The notes: a model not told the origin generated them from the letters alone. DNA of 64,000 nt from Clostridiaceae bacterium (GCA_902363625.1 CABJAS010000003.1:248001-312000); one strand, 5' to 3'; positions 35,556 through 47,461 are shown, numbered from the stretch's first letter. Made by a program: numbers and translations.

Positions 35556-36704
35556 CTATGCACGAATATCTAATAATTTCTGTTTCAATTCTCCCTCAAT
35601 ACGCTGTAATTCCTTTTCGGCTTCAATACGTTTCTGTTTACCTTCGTCTTGAATTTTTACAACTTCATCCAACGTTTCGATTAAAGATTGGTTTGTATGC
35701 TTTAATGTTTCTATATCAATGATACCACGTTCAGATTCTTTCGCTGTTTCAATCGTTCCCATTTTCAATGTATCTGCATTTTTCTTCAATAAGTCGTTTG
35801 TCATTTCCGTTACACTTCTTTGGGCTTCCATTGCTTCACGTGAATGCTGAATCCCTAATGCCAATACCATTTGTGATTTCCATAATGGTATTGTATTGAC
35901 GATGACAGACTGAATCTTTTCAGCCATCAGCGTATCATTATTTTGAACTAAGCGAATCTGAGGTGCCATTTGAATTGCTACGATTCGAGTCAGTTCCAAA
36001 TCATGAATCTTCTTTTCAAAACGGTTAATTAAACTGGCATAATCATTAGCAGCCTGTGAGTCTTCCGGTGTTTGAGTCTGCTGAGCCTTTTCCACCAATT
36101 TAGGCAGTTCTTCTGCTTTTGCTTTTTCCAGTTTTTTCTTACCCGCTAAAATATACAGTGTTAATTCTTTATAGTTTGTCATGTTTAATTCATACATCTG
36201 ATCTAACATGGCGATATCTTTTAATAACGTCACCTGATGATTTTCTAAGTTACGTGTGATCTTATCTACATTTGATCCCACTTTAGAATATCTAGCTTTA
36301 ATTTCTTCTGTCTTGCTTCTTGCTTTTTTGAACATTCCGAAGAACCCTTTGTTTTCTTCCGTTCCCATATCCATTTCTTTTAATTCTCCGACTAAAGAAG
36401 ACACCATATCTCCTATTTCGCCAAGGTCTTTTGTACGCACTTTATCCAAAGTAGATTCTGAAAATCCGGAAATCTTATTTTGAGCTGCTGCTCCATACTG
36501 TAAAACTAACTGAGAATTTGTAATATCAATTTTTTCTGAAAAGTCTTCTACTAATTTCTTTTCTTCCGGTGTTAGTTTTGATTCTTCCAAATCAGATTCC
36601 GGCAGCGCTTCTTCCACAGGCTTGATTTTAGGTTCTTCAACCGCCGCACTTTCTCCTAACGGGTCTAATGTCAAAGTTGGCATTTTTACTTCTTTTTCTT
36701 CCAT
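35556..36704 (-). CDS. Toxic anion resistance protein TelA-like
   Basis: A 382-residue cytoplasmic coiled-coil protein of the TelA/KlaA family (PF05816), with the conserved region SEKIDITNSQLVLQYGAAAQ and further long helices. The family is linked to tellurite and cell-wall antimicrobial tolerance, with no defined chemistry. It starts on the base adjoining the upstream XpaC-like stop, so the two are translated together; the TelA/XpaC pair is common in Firmicutes. Confidence 0.85.
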   Translation of the reverse strand: MEEKEVKMPTLTLDPLGESAAVEEPKIKPVEEALPESDLEESKLTPEEKKLVEDFSEKIDITNSQLVLQYGAAAQNKISGFSESTLDKVRTKDLGEIGDMVSSLVGELKEMDMGTEENKGFFGMFKKARSKTEEIKARYSKVGSNVDKITRNLENHQVTLLKDIAMLDQMYELNMTNYKELTLYILAGKKKLEKAKAEELPKLVEKAQQTQTPEDSQAANDYASLINRFEKKIHDLELTRIVAIQMAPQIRLVQNNDTLMAEKIQSVIVNTIPLWKSQMVLALGIQHSREAMEAQRSVTEMTNDLLKKNADTLKMGTIETAKESERGIIDIETLKHTNQSLIETLDEVVKIQDEGKQKRIEAEKELQRIEGELKQKLLDIRA

Positions 36705-37379
36705 TTAGTTTCTCTCCTCTTTCATTTCATCTAACAATAAACCATCTTGATGCAGCATTGTCTTTAGCACTTCAATCTCTGCATTGGCATCAATTATCTG
36801 ATTTTGGTATAACTCTTCATACTTATGATGAATCGCTTGTTTCATCATTTCTACTGCTCCCTCAATTTCTCCAGCTGTATCTTTTACTTTTCCTTTTGGC
36901 TCATTCAGCGTTTCATAGTGAGCATAGGTTTCAAGCAATTCGATTAAAACCGGTAAATAATAAGCTAACAGTTTTCGTATACTTGCTGTATCCTCTGGAT
37001 GTTCGCGCAAATATTTGAATATCTGCTTAATCGTACTGACAATTTCATTAAGATCCTGACTAATCTTTTCATCTGCAATCCCTTGGTTCAGCTCATTTAA
37101 AGCCTGCATTTGCGTTTCTGCTTCTTTTTCCATCTCAACTAAAGTCAAGGTTTTTTCAACAGGATCCGAATTCACTGTTTTTTGTATTGTTATATCGTGA
37201 AAAAAAACACTTTTTAACACTACATATACCGCTATCCCAAGTCCTGTCAAAATAAAATAATCGGTTATTCGATACAGATCAAATACGAAAGCATAGATTA
37301 AGCAAAAAATACCTACTCCATAAAATGGATACGGTGAGCGAATTTTATTTTTAATTGTCATTTGCCCCATTTTTTGCAC
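36705..37379 (-). CDS. XpaC-like membrane protein, copy 1
   Basis: A 224-residue protein of the XpaC family (PF10112, named after 5-bromo-4-chloroindolyl phosphate hydrolysis). Two adjacent membrane helices (residues 18-60) precede a long helical domain. The C terminus carries AEIEVLKTMLHQDGLLLDEM, a signature shared with the copies at 37957 and 38606. It abuts the TelA gene. Several ATGs near the start are possible (residues 1 and 4). Confidence 0.75.
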   Translation of the reverse strand: MQKMGQMTIKNKIRSPYPFYGVGIFCLIYAFVFDLYRITDYFILTGLGIAVYVVLKSVFFHDITIQKTVNSDPVEKTLTLVEMEKEAETQMQALNELNQGIADEKISQDLNEIVSTIKQIFKYLREHPEDTASIRKLLAYYLPVLIELLETYAHYETLNEPKGKVKDTAGEIEGAVEMMKQAIHHKYEELYQNQIIDANAEIEVLKTMLHQDGLLLDEMKEERN

Positions 37380-37421
37380 ATCCTTTAATTACCATTATAC
37401 ATGGTTTTCGTTTATTTTCAA

Positions 37422-37919
37422 TTAGGACTTTTTGATCCTTCCCATCATATATTCATCTACATATGCTCCGTTTCTAATAGATGCTTTACGTTGTGTTCCT
37501 TCGATTTCAAATCCATATTTCTTATATAGATTAATAGCTTTCTCGTTATCTACAAAAACATTTAATTCCACTCTTACAAGCATCAGCCAATTATCCGCAA
37601 TATCCAATGCTGCTTCCATCAGGCTGCTGCCGATATGCTGATTCTGATAGCGATGATCAACCATAATGCCAATCGTTCCGCAATGACGGCGACGCGGACT
37701 TCCCTCGACACTTAATCCAATGTCACCGATGATCTCTCCATCTTCACTCACGGCAACAAAACGGTGATCATTCACACCTAAATTTTCTATGCCTTTACGA
37801 TTTCTTTCCAGTCGTTCAGAGGGTATACCGAGGATATTCTCAAATACTCCCGGCATCCTGCGCAAACGATTGATTCCTACTTCATCTCCTTGTTGAATTG
37901 GACGTATTGTATATTTCAT
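37422..37919 (-). CDS. GNAT family N-acetyltransferase
   Basis: A 165-residue GNAT similar to ribosomal-protein or polyamine acetyltransferases. The acetyl-CoA motif is DHRYQNQHIGSSLMEAALDIA and the end reads INLYKKYGFEIEGTQRKASI, as in YhhY/RimJ-like members. It splits the XpaC series, lying between copies 1 and 2 on the same strand. Substrate unknown. Confidence 0.85.
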   Translation of the reverse strand: MKYTIRPIQQGDEVGINRLRRMPGVFENILGIPSERLERNRKGIENLGVNDHRFVAVSEDGEIIGDIGLSVEGSPRRRHCGTIGIMVDHRYQNQHIGSSLMEAALDIADNWLMLVRVELNVFVDNEKAINLYKKYGFEIEGTQRKASIRNGAYVDEYMMGRIKKS

Positions 37920-37956
37920 TTTCTTTCTCTCCCTATCTTATTTAATATTTTTATCA

Positions 37957-38613
37957 TTATTGCTGTATCAGCATCGTTTCTAAAGCTGCAATATCTGCTG
38001 TCACATCTGTAATTTTCTCACTGTAGAAAACCTGTATTTTTTCTTCTAATTCTTCCCTTACAAAATGACTGCTTTTTTCGATCTCCTTCAGTCCTTCTTT
38101 CATTTCTTTACTGATCATTGGATCTTTTTCATATTTGATATACATCGTCAATAGCTCCATAAAAGGAGACATATAGGATTCAAACAGCTTTTGCAATGAT
38201 TTTATTTGATCGGGATTATCGATTGCATACTGCAGCATCATTTTAATGATGACGATCATTTTTTCCAGTTCATCGTTTAAACGATCTGACTCAATGTTCT
38301 CCTTATCCTCTTTTAAAGTGGTGATATACTGATTCATTTCTTTCTTCATTTGTTCCAAAGACTCTTTTTGATTCTCTTTTAAAAATTTCCCCAGCCGATT
38401 TTCAACAACTCTTGCCCGCACTTTTTTGCCATTGCTGAAAAGACGAGCTACTCCATAAATGACTGAGCAAATAAAGATATCTGCCGGGATATTATATAAA
38501 AGTGATTTAGGGGCTGTGAAATAAAAGAAAGTCCAGAAAACAAGCAGGATGACTGCTGGTGCAGGTGAAGGAATATACACACTGTAGACTAAACCGATAT
38601 TATCTTCATTCAT
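37957..38613 (-). CDS. XpaC-like membrane protein, copy 2
   Basis: A 218-residue protein with two N-terminal hydrophobic helices (AVILLVFWTFFYFTAPK and ADIFICSVIYGVA) followed by long helices. The tail ITDVTADIAALETMLIQQ is a shortened form of the motif in copies 1 and 3. It overlaps the upstream copy 3 gene by eight bases. The lack of the HQDGLL end distinguishes it. Confidence 0.68.
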   Translation of the reverse strand: MNEDNIGLVYSVYIPSPAPAVILLVFWTFFYFTAPKSLLYNIPADIFICSVIYGVARLFSNGKKVRARVVENRLGKFLKENQKESLEQMKKEMNQYITTLKEDKENIESDRLNDELEKMIVIIKMMLQYAIDNPDQIKSLQKLFESYMSPFMELLTMYIKYEKDPMISKEMKEGLKEIEKSSHFVREELEEKIQVFYSEKITDVTADIAALETMLIQQ

Positions 38614-39811
38614 CTGTTATTCCTCCTTTTAATTCATCCAGCGGATCATCAAGCAGTCCATCTTGATGAAGCAGGGTATTCAGCATTGCAATGTTCGCTC
38701 CTGTAACCATTGATTCTTCCTGATAAAACTGTTCTATTTTCTTATTTAGAGCTTGCTTCATACTTTCCAATGAATCTTCTATCCTTATTAATGTTGCTTT
38801 CATATCTTCACTTAAATTAGGTATTTCATCATATAGCTGATATACTTCTAAAAGCTTCATGACAGTTGGCAGATAGTAATCTAAAAACTTATTCATCGAA
38901 CTAGCCTGACTTGGATATTTTTCAAGATACTCCATGATGGCTTCTATTAAATGAATAATCGCCTCAATATCCTGACTGACTTTCTCATCCGGAATCTTTT
39001 CATTATAATCTTTCAATAACACGATCTGCTTCTTAGCTTTATTATCCATCGCTTTCTGATCTATCTTTAACTCCTGTTCAATAACCGGTTGGCTATCCTT
39101 TGGTATGTCCTCTGTTTTTTCAACGTTAACATAGCATTTTAAACAGAAGTGAAATATGGCATAAAGAATCAAGCCGACAGCTGCGTTGATAAATAGATTA
39201 TCTGTATATTTACTAGGCCAAAACAAGATGAAAGAAAACCAGCAAATCACACTGCCCGCTATAGCTTCAAAAGAAAAATTGAAAATAGAATGCGTTCTTT
39301 TGACTGCTTTTTCTGAGACTGTGTCGTTTCGTAAATTTAGCGTTTTAGCTTGTTTTAATAAAGCTAAAGTCTTTTTAATCTGTTTAAGATCTTTTTCCTG
39401 CTGGAAAGGAGAGTTATCCTTTGTTTCAATGACCTTGCGAAAATCTGAAATTATATGTTTTATATAGAGTTTCCGTACTTCAATATCAATCGATTGGCAT
39501 AATTCTTGAATTGGCGTCTCGATATGAATCGGAATATTCTGATTGCCCTCTGCATTATATTTCTTTTTAAGATTTAATAAATCTAAAGCTGCCGATATAT
39601 AATTGCTGATCGTCGTGAACGATTCTTCAGAAACACATGCCTGTTTACTACAATAATCAAATAAAGCACTTAAATCATCAGTGATCACTTTTAAATGATT
39701 TTTTACTGTATTATTAGTTGTTTCTTTATAAAAGTTTTCCAACACTCCCATCGCATTCAAAATATTTTCTTGATAAGACTGGAGAGAATTTAAGTTTGAT
39801 TCATTTTCCAT
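38606..39811 (-). CDS. XpaC-like membrane protein, copy 3 with N-terminal extension
   Basis: About 401 residues. A 180-residue soluble helical domain (ENESNLNSLQSYQENILN...) precedes two membrane helices and the XpaC-type C-terminal domain ending GANIAMLNTLLHQDGLLDDP. Start at 39811 follows GGGGAGGAAAAAAC; a longer frame to 39868 lacks a site. It is probably first in an operon with copy 2, the GNAT, copy 1, TelA, LemA and TPM. Confidence 0.7.
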   Translation of the reverse strand: MENESNLNSLQSYQENILNAMGVLENFYKETTNNTVKNHLKVITDDLSALFDYCSKQACVSEESFTTISNYISAALDLLNLKKKYNAEGNQNIPIHIETPIQELCQSIDIEVRKLYIKHIISDFRKVIETKDNSPFQQEKDLKQIKKTLALLKQAKTLNLRNDTVSEKAVKRTHSIFNFSFEAIAGSVICWFSFILFWPSKYTDNLFINAAVGLILYAIFHFCLKCYVNVEKTEDIPKDSQPVIEQELKIDQKAMDNKAKKQIVLLKDYNEKIPDEKVSQDIEAIIHLIEAIMEYLEKYPSQASSMNKFLDYYLPTVMKLLEVYQLYDEIPNLSEDMKATLIRIEDSLESMKQALNKKIEQFYQEESMVTGANIAMLNTLLHQDGLLDDPLDELKGGITDE

Positions 39812-39880
39812 TGTTTTTTCCTCCCCATCAATTATTTTATCCTTAATTATCATTATATATGTTTTCATGTGAATTGAAAA

Positions 39881-39902
39881 TAAAAAAGGAGCCTAAGCTC
39901 CT
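39881..39902 (-). terminator. Terminator after groEL
   Basis: On the minus strand AGGAGC, loop TTAG, GCTCCT, then TTTTTTA. Confidence 0.85.
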
Positions 39903-39907
39903 AATTA

Positions 39908-41814
<1,907 letters not shown>

Positions 41815-41828
41815 ATTAATTCCTCCTT

Positions 41829-41855
41829 CTGGCACTTGATACTTTCTAGTGCTAA
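41829..41855. promoter_or_regulatory. CIRCE-like HrcA operator 1
   Basis: CTGGCACTT, nine bases, TAGTGCTAA: matches the CIRCE consensus TTAGCACTC-N9-GAGTGCTAA at 14 of 18 arm positions. It lies in the leader between promoter and groES. Confidence 0.75.
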
Positions 41856-41859
41856 GACT

Positions 41860-41887
41860 ATTATAGCTCATTTTAGCAGTTTGTCAA
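41860..41887 (-). promoter_or_regulatory. groESL promoter
   Basis: On the minus strand TTGACA (41887-41882) and TATAAT (41865-41860) with 16-base spacing. The -35 hexamer lies in the spacer of CIRCE-like element 2. Confidence 0.8.
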
Positions 41888-41899
41888 TATGAGTGCTAA
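41873..41899. promoter_or_regulatory. CIRCE-like HrcA operator 2
   Basis: TTAGCAGTT, nine bases, GAGTGCTAA: the right arm is perfect and the left arm matches 6 of 9. It is centred on the -35 box, so HrcA binding would block RNA polymerase. Confidence 0.7.
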
Positions 41900-42016
41900 A
41901 ACTTTTTTAATATAATTTTAGTCATCTTTTCTCTTCAATTTCTGTCTAAATATGATACAATAGATAAGTAAAATAACTAAAAATATTATCATGGTTACTC
42001 GCTTTAGGCGGGTTAT

Positions 42017-42038
42017 CTTTAAAGGCTTTATTAAAGCC
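42017..42038 (+). promoter_or_regulatory. Structured leader with motif shared by two genes
   Basis: A hairpin (ACTCGC with GCGGGT, 42004-42015) followed by CTTTAAA and then GGCTTTATTAAAGCC, a near-perfect dyad. A similar run CTTTAAA, then TGCTTTATTAAAAC, is found at 42452-42473 in front of the next gene. A TACAAT box is at 41956-41961. The role is unknown. Confidence 0.4.
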
Positions 42039-42070
42039 CTTACAATATGATTATAAAGGAGATTAGGGAT

Positions 42071-42412
42071 ATGGTTGTCGTTATTGTTTCACCTGTTACT
42101 CAAAAGATTGTCAATGCATTAAATACTGTGAAAGATTATCATTTCATTAAATCAAAAGGTCCGCGCTGTTTTTATTATACTGAGGGTAAAGAGGGAGATG
42201 CTGCTACTATCTATAAAACTAAGAAACTGATTGTTCAATTGATCGGTGCGGTTTATGTATTTGAAGCCTATGGCATTTATAATGGGATGATTGATTTATT
42301 TAGCTACCTGCCATCAGAAAAGAAAGATAAAAATAAATATTATAACCAAACAAAAAAAGATATCAGTGATGAAGAACTGCAGGCATGGAAAAAAGAAAAT
42401 AATATTGTTTAA
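42071..42412 (+). CDS. Hypothetical protein, about 113 aa
   Basis: Not recognised. The N terminus is hydrophobic (MVVVIVSPVTQKIVNAL) and the C-terminal half is charged and Lys-rich (KKDKNKYYNQTKKDISDEEL). The first ATG of the frame (42047) lacks a ribosome site; AAAGGAG at 42055 suits the ATG at 42071. It is followed by a terminator-like hairpin and then by the YitT gene. Confidence 0.5.
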   Translation: MVVVIVSPVTQKIVNALNTVKDYHFIKSKGPRCFYYTEGKEGDAATIYKTKKLIVQLIGAVYVFEAYGIYNGMIDLFSYLPSEKKDKNKYYNQTKKDISDEELQAWKKENNIV

Positions 42413-42421
42413 TATAAATAT

Positions 42422-42455
42422 GGGAACCCTATCATTGATAGCCGTGGTTCCCTTT
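42422..42455 (+). terminator. Terminator-like two-part hairpin
   Basis: GGGAACC (42422-42428) pairs with GGTTCCC (42446-42452), and CTATC/GATAG forms an inner stem; TTT follows. It also lies just upstream of the second copy of the leader motif, so it may be a regulatory leader hairpin rather than a terminator. Confidence 0.5.
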
Positions 42456-42503
42456 AAAATGCTTTATTAAAACTTACTAGGATGTAAGAGAAAGTAGGAT
42501 AAC

Positions 42504-43373
42504 ATGCAAATATTAAAATCAAAGAAAAATAAAGAATATATGTGGATGTTTATTGGTTCATTGCTATTTTGTGCCGGATTAAACTGGTTTATTGTTCCGG
42601 TTGGTCTCTATAACGGCGGTACCGTGGGGATTTCACAAATCATCCGCTCATTACTGCAAGATTATATACATTTGCCGGCAGGCTTTGATATCGCGGGGAT
42701 TATTAACTTTCTTATCAATATTCCCCTGTTATTCTTAGCCTACTCTAAATTTGGGAAAGATTTATTTTTAAAAACAGTTTTCAGTGTCATTACTCAAACG
42801 ATTTTATTTTCAATATTAACGATTCCTCAGATTCCGATCATTGATGAACAAATTACTGCCTGTCTGATTGGCGGATTAATGGCAGGTGCGGGAGTCGGTC
42901 TCACCCTACGTGCAGGCGGTTCAGGCGGAGGAGCAGATGTATTGGGATTATATTTTACCCAAAGATTTAAAGATTTTAGTGTTGGAAAGATGACTTTAAT
43001 CATCAATGCTGCTGTTTATAGTACCTGTGCACTTTTATTTGATCTTCAAGTCGCTATTTATTCTATTATTTATTCTGCTGTTTACTCCATTGTTGTGGAT
43101 AAAATTCATTTACAAAACATTAATTCCAGTGTCATGATTTTCACAAAACAAGAGAATTTATATAAAAAGATTATCGAGAATCTGCGACGTGGTACTACTT
43201 ATTGGAAAGGAACTGGCGGATATACACAAACAGATACTTATGTCATCGTGACAGTATTATCTAAATATGAAATCCAGCAGCTAAAGCAGCTACTGACCGC
43301 TGAAGACCCTCATGCGTTTATCATTGTTAACAATGATTTGGAAATTATCGGGAATTACGAATTAAGATTGTAG
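42504..43373 (+). CDS. YitT family membrane protein (DUF161 and DUF2179)
   Basis: A 289-residue protein with about five to six membrane helices (residues 12-215), then a soluble DUF2179 domain (YKKIIENLRRGTTYWKGTGGYTQTD then VIVTVLSKYEIQQLKQLL). The family signature GGTVGISQIIRSLL near residue 40 and GAGVGLTLRAGGSGGGADV near 130 are clear. The function is not established; proposed roles include transport of an organic ion. Confidence 0.87.
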   Translation: MQILKSKKNKEYMWMFIGSLLFCAGLNWFIVPVGLYNGGTVGISQIIRSLLQDYIHLPAGFDIAGIINFLINIPLLFLAYSKFGKDLFLKTVFSVITQTILFSILTIPQIPIIDEQITACLIGGLMAGAGVGLTLRAGGSGGGADVLGLYFTQRFKDFSVGKMTLIINAAVYSTCALLFDLQVAIYSIIYSAVYSIVVDKIHLQNINSSVMIFTKQENLYKKIIENLRRGTTYWKGTGGYTQTDTYVIVTVLSKYEIQQLKQLLTAEDPHAFIIVNNDLEIIGNYELRL

Positions 43374-43436
43374 AATATTTTCATTTACAGAATACTTTAG
43401 TTAACAACCATTTATTCTCACACCAAGTATAAAAAA

Positions 43437-43490
43437 GGAATCCAAAATGCGGTCTATTTTGTGACTGCTGCATTATGGATTCTTTTTCTT
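43437..43490 (+). terminator. Terminator after the YitT gene
   Basis: GGAATCCA (43437-43444) pairs with TGGATTC (43476-43482), with an inner AAATGC/GCATT pairing, then TTTTTC. Confidence 0.65.
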
Positions 43491-43602
43491 GTTAAATCTT
43501 ACATTTATAAATATAGATCATTGATAATTTTATTAAAAGTGTTTGAACAATTGTCTCTTCACTATTATTAAATTCACTATTTAATGATCTCCCGTATTGA
43601 AT

Positions 43603-43637
43603 TAAAAAAACAGCTTAGCTGCTCTGAGCTAAACTGT
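43603..43637 (-). terminator. Terminator of the V-ATPase operon
   Basis: On the minus strand ACAGTTTAGCT, loop CAGAGC, AGCTAAGCTGT, then TTTTTTT. The left arm includes the last codons and the stop of subunit D. Confidence 0.85.
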
Positions 43638-44241
43638 CTTTTTGATTCTTAATTACTTTTTGTCTCGTAAATTCTTCACGATCTTTTTCTTCTAAGGCTT
43701 CTGTAATGAACTTAACTGTATTAGTAAATTCAGGAATAGAAATATTCTTTAAAGCATTGGCTCTTTTTTGTGTTTTACGAATGGCATTTGCCAGACGGTA
43801 AACACTGTTTTCTACTTCTGCCAAAATGACAGTTAATTCTTTAACGTGATAGAAGCAGCGATAAGCATAATCCACTTTTGAATTGGCTCTTTCGAATCCA
43901 TATCCTAAACGGATTGGCTGTTTATCATATTTTACCGTTGGCAGTTCGACTCCCATGACACTTCGATAGCTGACACTTAATCCCGTATCAATCGGTACTG
44001 CTTCAACGATGTCGGTAATAACCCCTAGTGAGATATTAGCTTCCTGCAAAGCATAGTAAGCTCTTTGATAAGAACTCGTAATTTCATCACGAATCTTTTT
44101 TACATCGTCCAACAGGTTCATCATTTCGCGAATCAGGACATTTCTTTTTTTATCAAGCAAATCATAACCAAGGTTCGCCAGTTCCAAGGATTTCTTAGTT
44201 GCGATCAGATTCCCTTTTGTTGGGAAAACTTGCGCTGCCAT
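43615..44241 (-). CDS. ntpD: V-type ATPase subunit D
   Basis: A 208-residue central-stalk subunit: FPTKGNLIATKKSLELANLGYDLLDKKR at the N terminus, long coiled-coil helices throughout, and a second helix pair near the C terminus (VYRLANAIRKTQKRANALKN). It is the rotating shaft linking the A3B3 head to the membrane ring through subunits F and C. Last gene of the operon, two bases after subunit B. Confidence 0.93.
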   Translation of the reverse strand: MAAQVFPTKGNLIATKKSLELANLGYDLLDKKRNVLIREMMNLLDDVKKIRDEITSSYQRAYYALQEANISLGVITDIVEAVPIDTGLSVSYRSVMGVELPTVKYDKQPIRLGYGFERANSKVDYAYRCFYHVKELTVILAEVENSVYRLANAIRKTQKRANALKNISIPEFTNTVKFITEALEEKDREEFTRQKVIKNQKDSLAQSS

Positions 44242-44243
44242 AA

Positions 44244-45695
44244 TTAATTACCTGCCGCGTTTGCGTTGTGCAATTCTTTAATAATCGTATCTTCGTTTAG
44301 TCCGAAATCTTTTATAGCTTTTTCATGATCATAATGCTGATCTACAACAGCGTTATCGATACGATCTAATTCCCCTTTAGGCAAGACAGAAAGTAAATTC
44401 CATCCTAAATCCAAAGTTTCTACGATACTACGATTGACATCGAATCCCTGGTTAATAAAGTGTTGTTCAAATAATTTTCCAAATTCCATATATTTTTTAT
44501 CAGTAGGAGATAATTCATCTTCCCCGATAACAGATGTTAATGAACGTACTTCCTGAACATGGTTGTAGCAGGCAAATAACTGGTTTGAAACATCTGAATG
44601 ATCCGCTCTTGTGTATCCTTCACCGATACCATCCTTCATCAAACGGCTAAGTGATGGCAAAACTCCAATTGGCGGATATATTCCCATTGCATTTAATTCT
44701 GAATCTAACGTAATCTGACCTTCCGTAATATATCCGGTTAAGTCAGGTACCGGGTGAGTAATATCGTTGTTAGGCATAGTCAGGATTGGAATTTGAGTAA
44801 CTGATCCTTCTGCCCCCTTGATAATTCCGGCTCTTTCATATAATGAAGCTAAATCAGAATACAAGTATCCTGGATAACCTTTACGTCCCGGAATTTCACC
44901 TTTACTTGATGAGAACTCACGTAAAGCTTCACAATATGAAGTAACATCAGTATAAATAACCAATACATGCATATTGTGTTCAAAGGCTAAATATTCTGCA
45001 GCTGTTAAAGCACAGCGAGGTGTTAAGATACGTTCGATGATTGGATCGTTTGATAAGTTCAAGAACATAACCACTCTTTCCATAACACCGGCTTCTTCGA
45101 ATGAACGACGGAAATAATCCGCAACATCATTCGTTACCCCCATTGCGGCAAAGACAACGGCAAATCCTTTACCGTTATCATCAGCAACTTTGGCTTGCTT
45201 AACGATTTGTACAGCTAATTGATTGTGAGGCATCCCTGATCCTGAGAAGATCGGTAATTTCTGTCCACGAATCAAAGTCATCAAACAGTCGATTGAAGAA
45301 ATCCCTGTATTGATATAGTTTCTTGGGTAAACACGCCCAACCGGATTTAATGGCTGACCATTAATATCAGCAGTTTTAACGGCATAAATATCCCCTAGTC
45401 CATCGATTGGCTTTCCAGCTCCACTAAATACTCTTCCTAGAATTTCCCTAGACAGAGCTAATTCCATTGGATGTCCAACTAATTTTGTTTTTGTATTTGA
45501 TAATGAAAGATCGTTCGTTCCTTCAAATACCTGAACAACGACACGTTCTCCTTCGATCTGAACAATACGTCCTAAACGAGTAGTTCCATTATCTAATTGT
45601 AATTCAACCATTTCATCATAAGATGCACCCTGTACGTGATCCAGTACGACTAATGATCCATTAATTTCACTAAGACCTATATATTGAAGACTCAT
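44244..45695 (-). CDS. ntpB: V-type ATPase subunit B
   Basis: A 483-residue non-catalytic head subunit. Order of features: N-terminal barrel, [12 protein letters not shown], the [14 protein letters not shown] region in place of the P-loop, and [37 protein letters not shown]. It alternates with subunit A in the hexamer. Typical length for the family (about 460-490). Confidence 0.95.
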   Translation of the reverse strand: MSLQYIGLSEINGSLVVLDHVQGASYDEMVELQLDNGTTRLGRIVQIEGERVVVQVFEGTNDLSLSNTKTKLVGHPMELALSREILGRVFSGAGKPIDGLGDIYAVKTADINGQPLNPVGRVYPRNYINTGISSIDCLMTLIRGQKLPIFSGSGMPHNQLAVQIVKQAKVADDNGKGFAVVFAAMGVTNDVADYFRRSFEEAGVMERVVMFLNLSNDPIIERILTPRCALTAAEYLAFEHNMHVLVIYTDVTSYCEALREFSSSKGEIPGRKGYPGYLYSDLASLYERAGIIKGAEGSVTQIPILTMPNNDITHPVPDLTGYITEGQITLDSELNAMGIYPPIGVLPSLSRLMKDGIGEGYTRADHSDVSNQLFACYNHVQEVRSLTSVIGEDELSPTDKKYMEFGKLFEQHFINQGFDVNRSIVETLDLGWNLLSVLPKGELDRIDNAVVDQHYDHEKAIKDFGLNEDTIIKELHNANAAGN

Positions 45696-45709
45696 AGTAA
45701 TACTCCTTT

Positions 45710-47461
45710 CTACGCAATACTAGCAATCGCTTCATCGATATCGTTCATATAATCATCTAATAAAGCAATATTACTATTAGGCACATCATATTTCATTTTT
45801 ACTACTTTTTCAAAGATTCCTGTTTCTACTAATAAACGAATCGGTTTACCAGAAGAAACGAATTCTTTTCCTCGCTTATTCAAGTAAAGAATGACTTCCA
45901 TCATCTTTAACTGTTTTTCTAGCGGCACATAAGTATCGTCCGGATGGAATGCATTTTGCTGCAAGTATCCAACACGCACTACTTTAGCTACTTCAATAAT
46001 TAATTTTTGGTCATCCGGCAATACATCAGATCCCATTAATTTAACGATTTCCATCAGCTTGCTTTCTTCGGCTAAAATAGAAGCTAAATCTTGACGGTCA
46101 CGAACAAATTTAGGACCTACATTTTTATTAAACCATCTTTCCAAATCCGGTACATATTCACTATAACTTTGATTCCAGTTAATCGCGAAGTAATGTCTTG
46201 CATAAGCTAATGCTTTATCTAATGCCCAGAAGCAACGAACGAAACGTTTTGTATTCTGAGTTACAGGTTCAGAGAAGTCCGCTCCCTGAGGAGATACAGC
46301 TCCGATAATTGTTACTGAACCTTCTTTATTGTTTAATGTTTCCATATACCCTGCACGTTCATAGAACTGTGACAGTCTTGACGGCAAGTAAGCAGGGAAC
46401 CCTTCTTCAGCAGGCATTTCTTCCAAACGCCCTGAAATTTCACGCAATGCTTCCGCCCAACGAGAAGTTGAGTCTGCCATGATTGCTACGTGATATCCCA
46501 TGTCACGATAATATTCAGCTAATGTTACCCCAGTATAAATACTTGCTTCACGAGCCGCAACGGGCATGTTTGACGTATTGGCAATCAATACTGTTCTGTC
46601 TGTTAACGGACGGTTTGACTTAGGGTCAATCAACTCACTAAATTCTTCCAATACCTGTGTCATTTCGTTTCCACGTTCTCCACAACCTACATAAACGATA
46701 ACGTCTGCATCACACCATTTTGCTAACTGGTGCTGAGTCATGGTTTTCCCTGTACCGAATCCACCCGGAATCGCTGCAGCTCCCCCTTTAGCAATTGGGA
46801 ACAGAGTATCAATAACACGCTGTCCAGTTACTAATGGACGAGAAATCGGTAAACGCTTTGCAACCGGTCTTGATTTTTTGATTGGCCATTTTTGGCAAAG
46901 GCTACATTCATGAATGTTGCCTTCTTTATCTTCTACTTTCATCACAACATCATTGACACGATATAACCCACTTGGTTTTACTTCAATGACTTTACCGCTG
47001 ATGAACGGACTAACCATACAACGATGTTCAATTAAATCTGTTTCCGGACATGTAGCATAAATGAACCCGCCAGATACTTCATCGCCAACTTTAGCGATCA
47101 TTGTTACATCCCATTGTTTTTCTTCATCTAGTGGCGCAACGTTACTTCCTGTTGCAATGAAAGCACCAGATTCTTTTGCCATTTCTTGCAATGGTCTTTC
47201 GATACCATCAAAAATATTTCTTAAAATCCCTGGCCCTAAAGTAACTGAAATAGGATTCCCAGTACTGTATACTGGTTCTCCCGGTTTTAATCCTGTTGTT
47301 GTTTCATAAACTTGGATCGTAGTAAAGTCTTTATTAACAGAGATAACTTCTCCCATTAAACGTGCTTCTCCTACATATACCATTTCCAACATTGAGAATT
47401 CAGTTGCTTGTTTTACTTTAACGACGGGACCATTGATTGAATAAATTACACTATTACTCAC
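45710..47461 (-). CDS. ntpA: V-type ATPase catalytic subunit A
   Basis: A 583-residue catalytic subunit. The P-loop reads [12 protein letters not shown] near residue 230, followed by [17 protein letters not shown] and [12 protein letters not shown]. The bulge domain insertion of V-type A subunits is present. It hydrolyses or makes ATP, coupled to H+ or Na+ flow. The upstream neighbour is subunit E. Confidence 0.96.
   Translation of the reverse strand: MSNSVIYSINGPVVKVKQATEFSMLEMVYVGEARLMGEVISVNKDFTTIQVYETTTGLKPGEPVYSTGNPISVTLGPGILRNIFDGIERPLQEMAKESGAFIATGSNVAPLDEEKQWDVTMIAKVGDEVSGGFIYATCPETDLIEHRCMVSPFISGKVIEVKPSGLYRVNDVVMKVEDKEGNIHECSLCQKWPIKKSRPVAKRLPISRPLVTGQRVIDTLFPIAKGGAAAIPGGFGTGKTMTQHQLAKWCDADVIVYVGCGERGNEMTQVLEEFSELIDPKSNRPLTDRTVLIANTSNMPVAAREASIYTGVTLAEYYRDMGYHVAIMADSTSRWAEALREISGRLEEMPAEEGFPAYLPSRLSQFYERAGYMETLNNKEGSVTIIGAVSPQGADFSEPVTQNTKRFVRCFWALDKALAYARHYFAINWNQSYSEYVPDLERWFNKNVGPKFVRDRQDLASILAEESKLMEIVKLMGSDVLPDDQKLIIEVAKVVRVGYLQQNAFHPDDTYVPLEKQLKMMEVILYLNKRGKEFVSSGKPIRLLVETGIFEKVVKMKYDVPNSNIALLDDYMNDIDEAIASIA

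Noticed and set aside
42422..42480. PreQ1 or fluoride riboswitch in front of the YitT gene
   Set aside because: Core sequences of these classes are absent; only a hairpin and an AT-rich repeat are seen.
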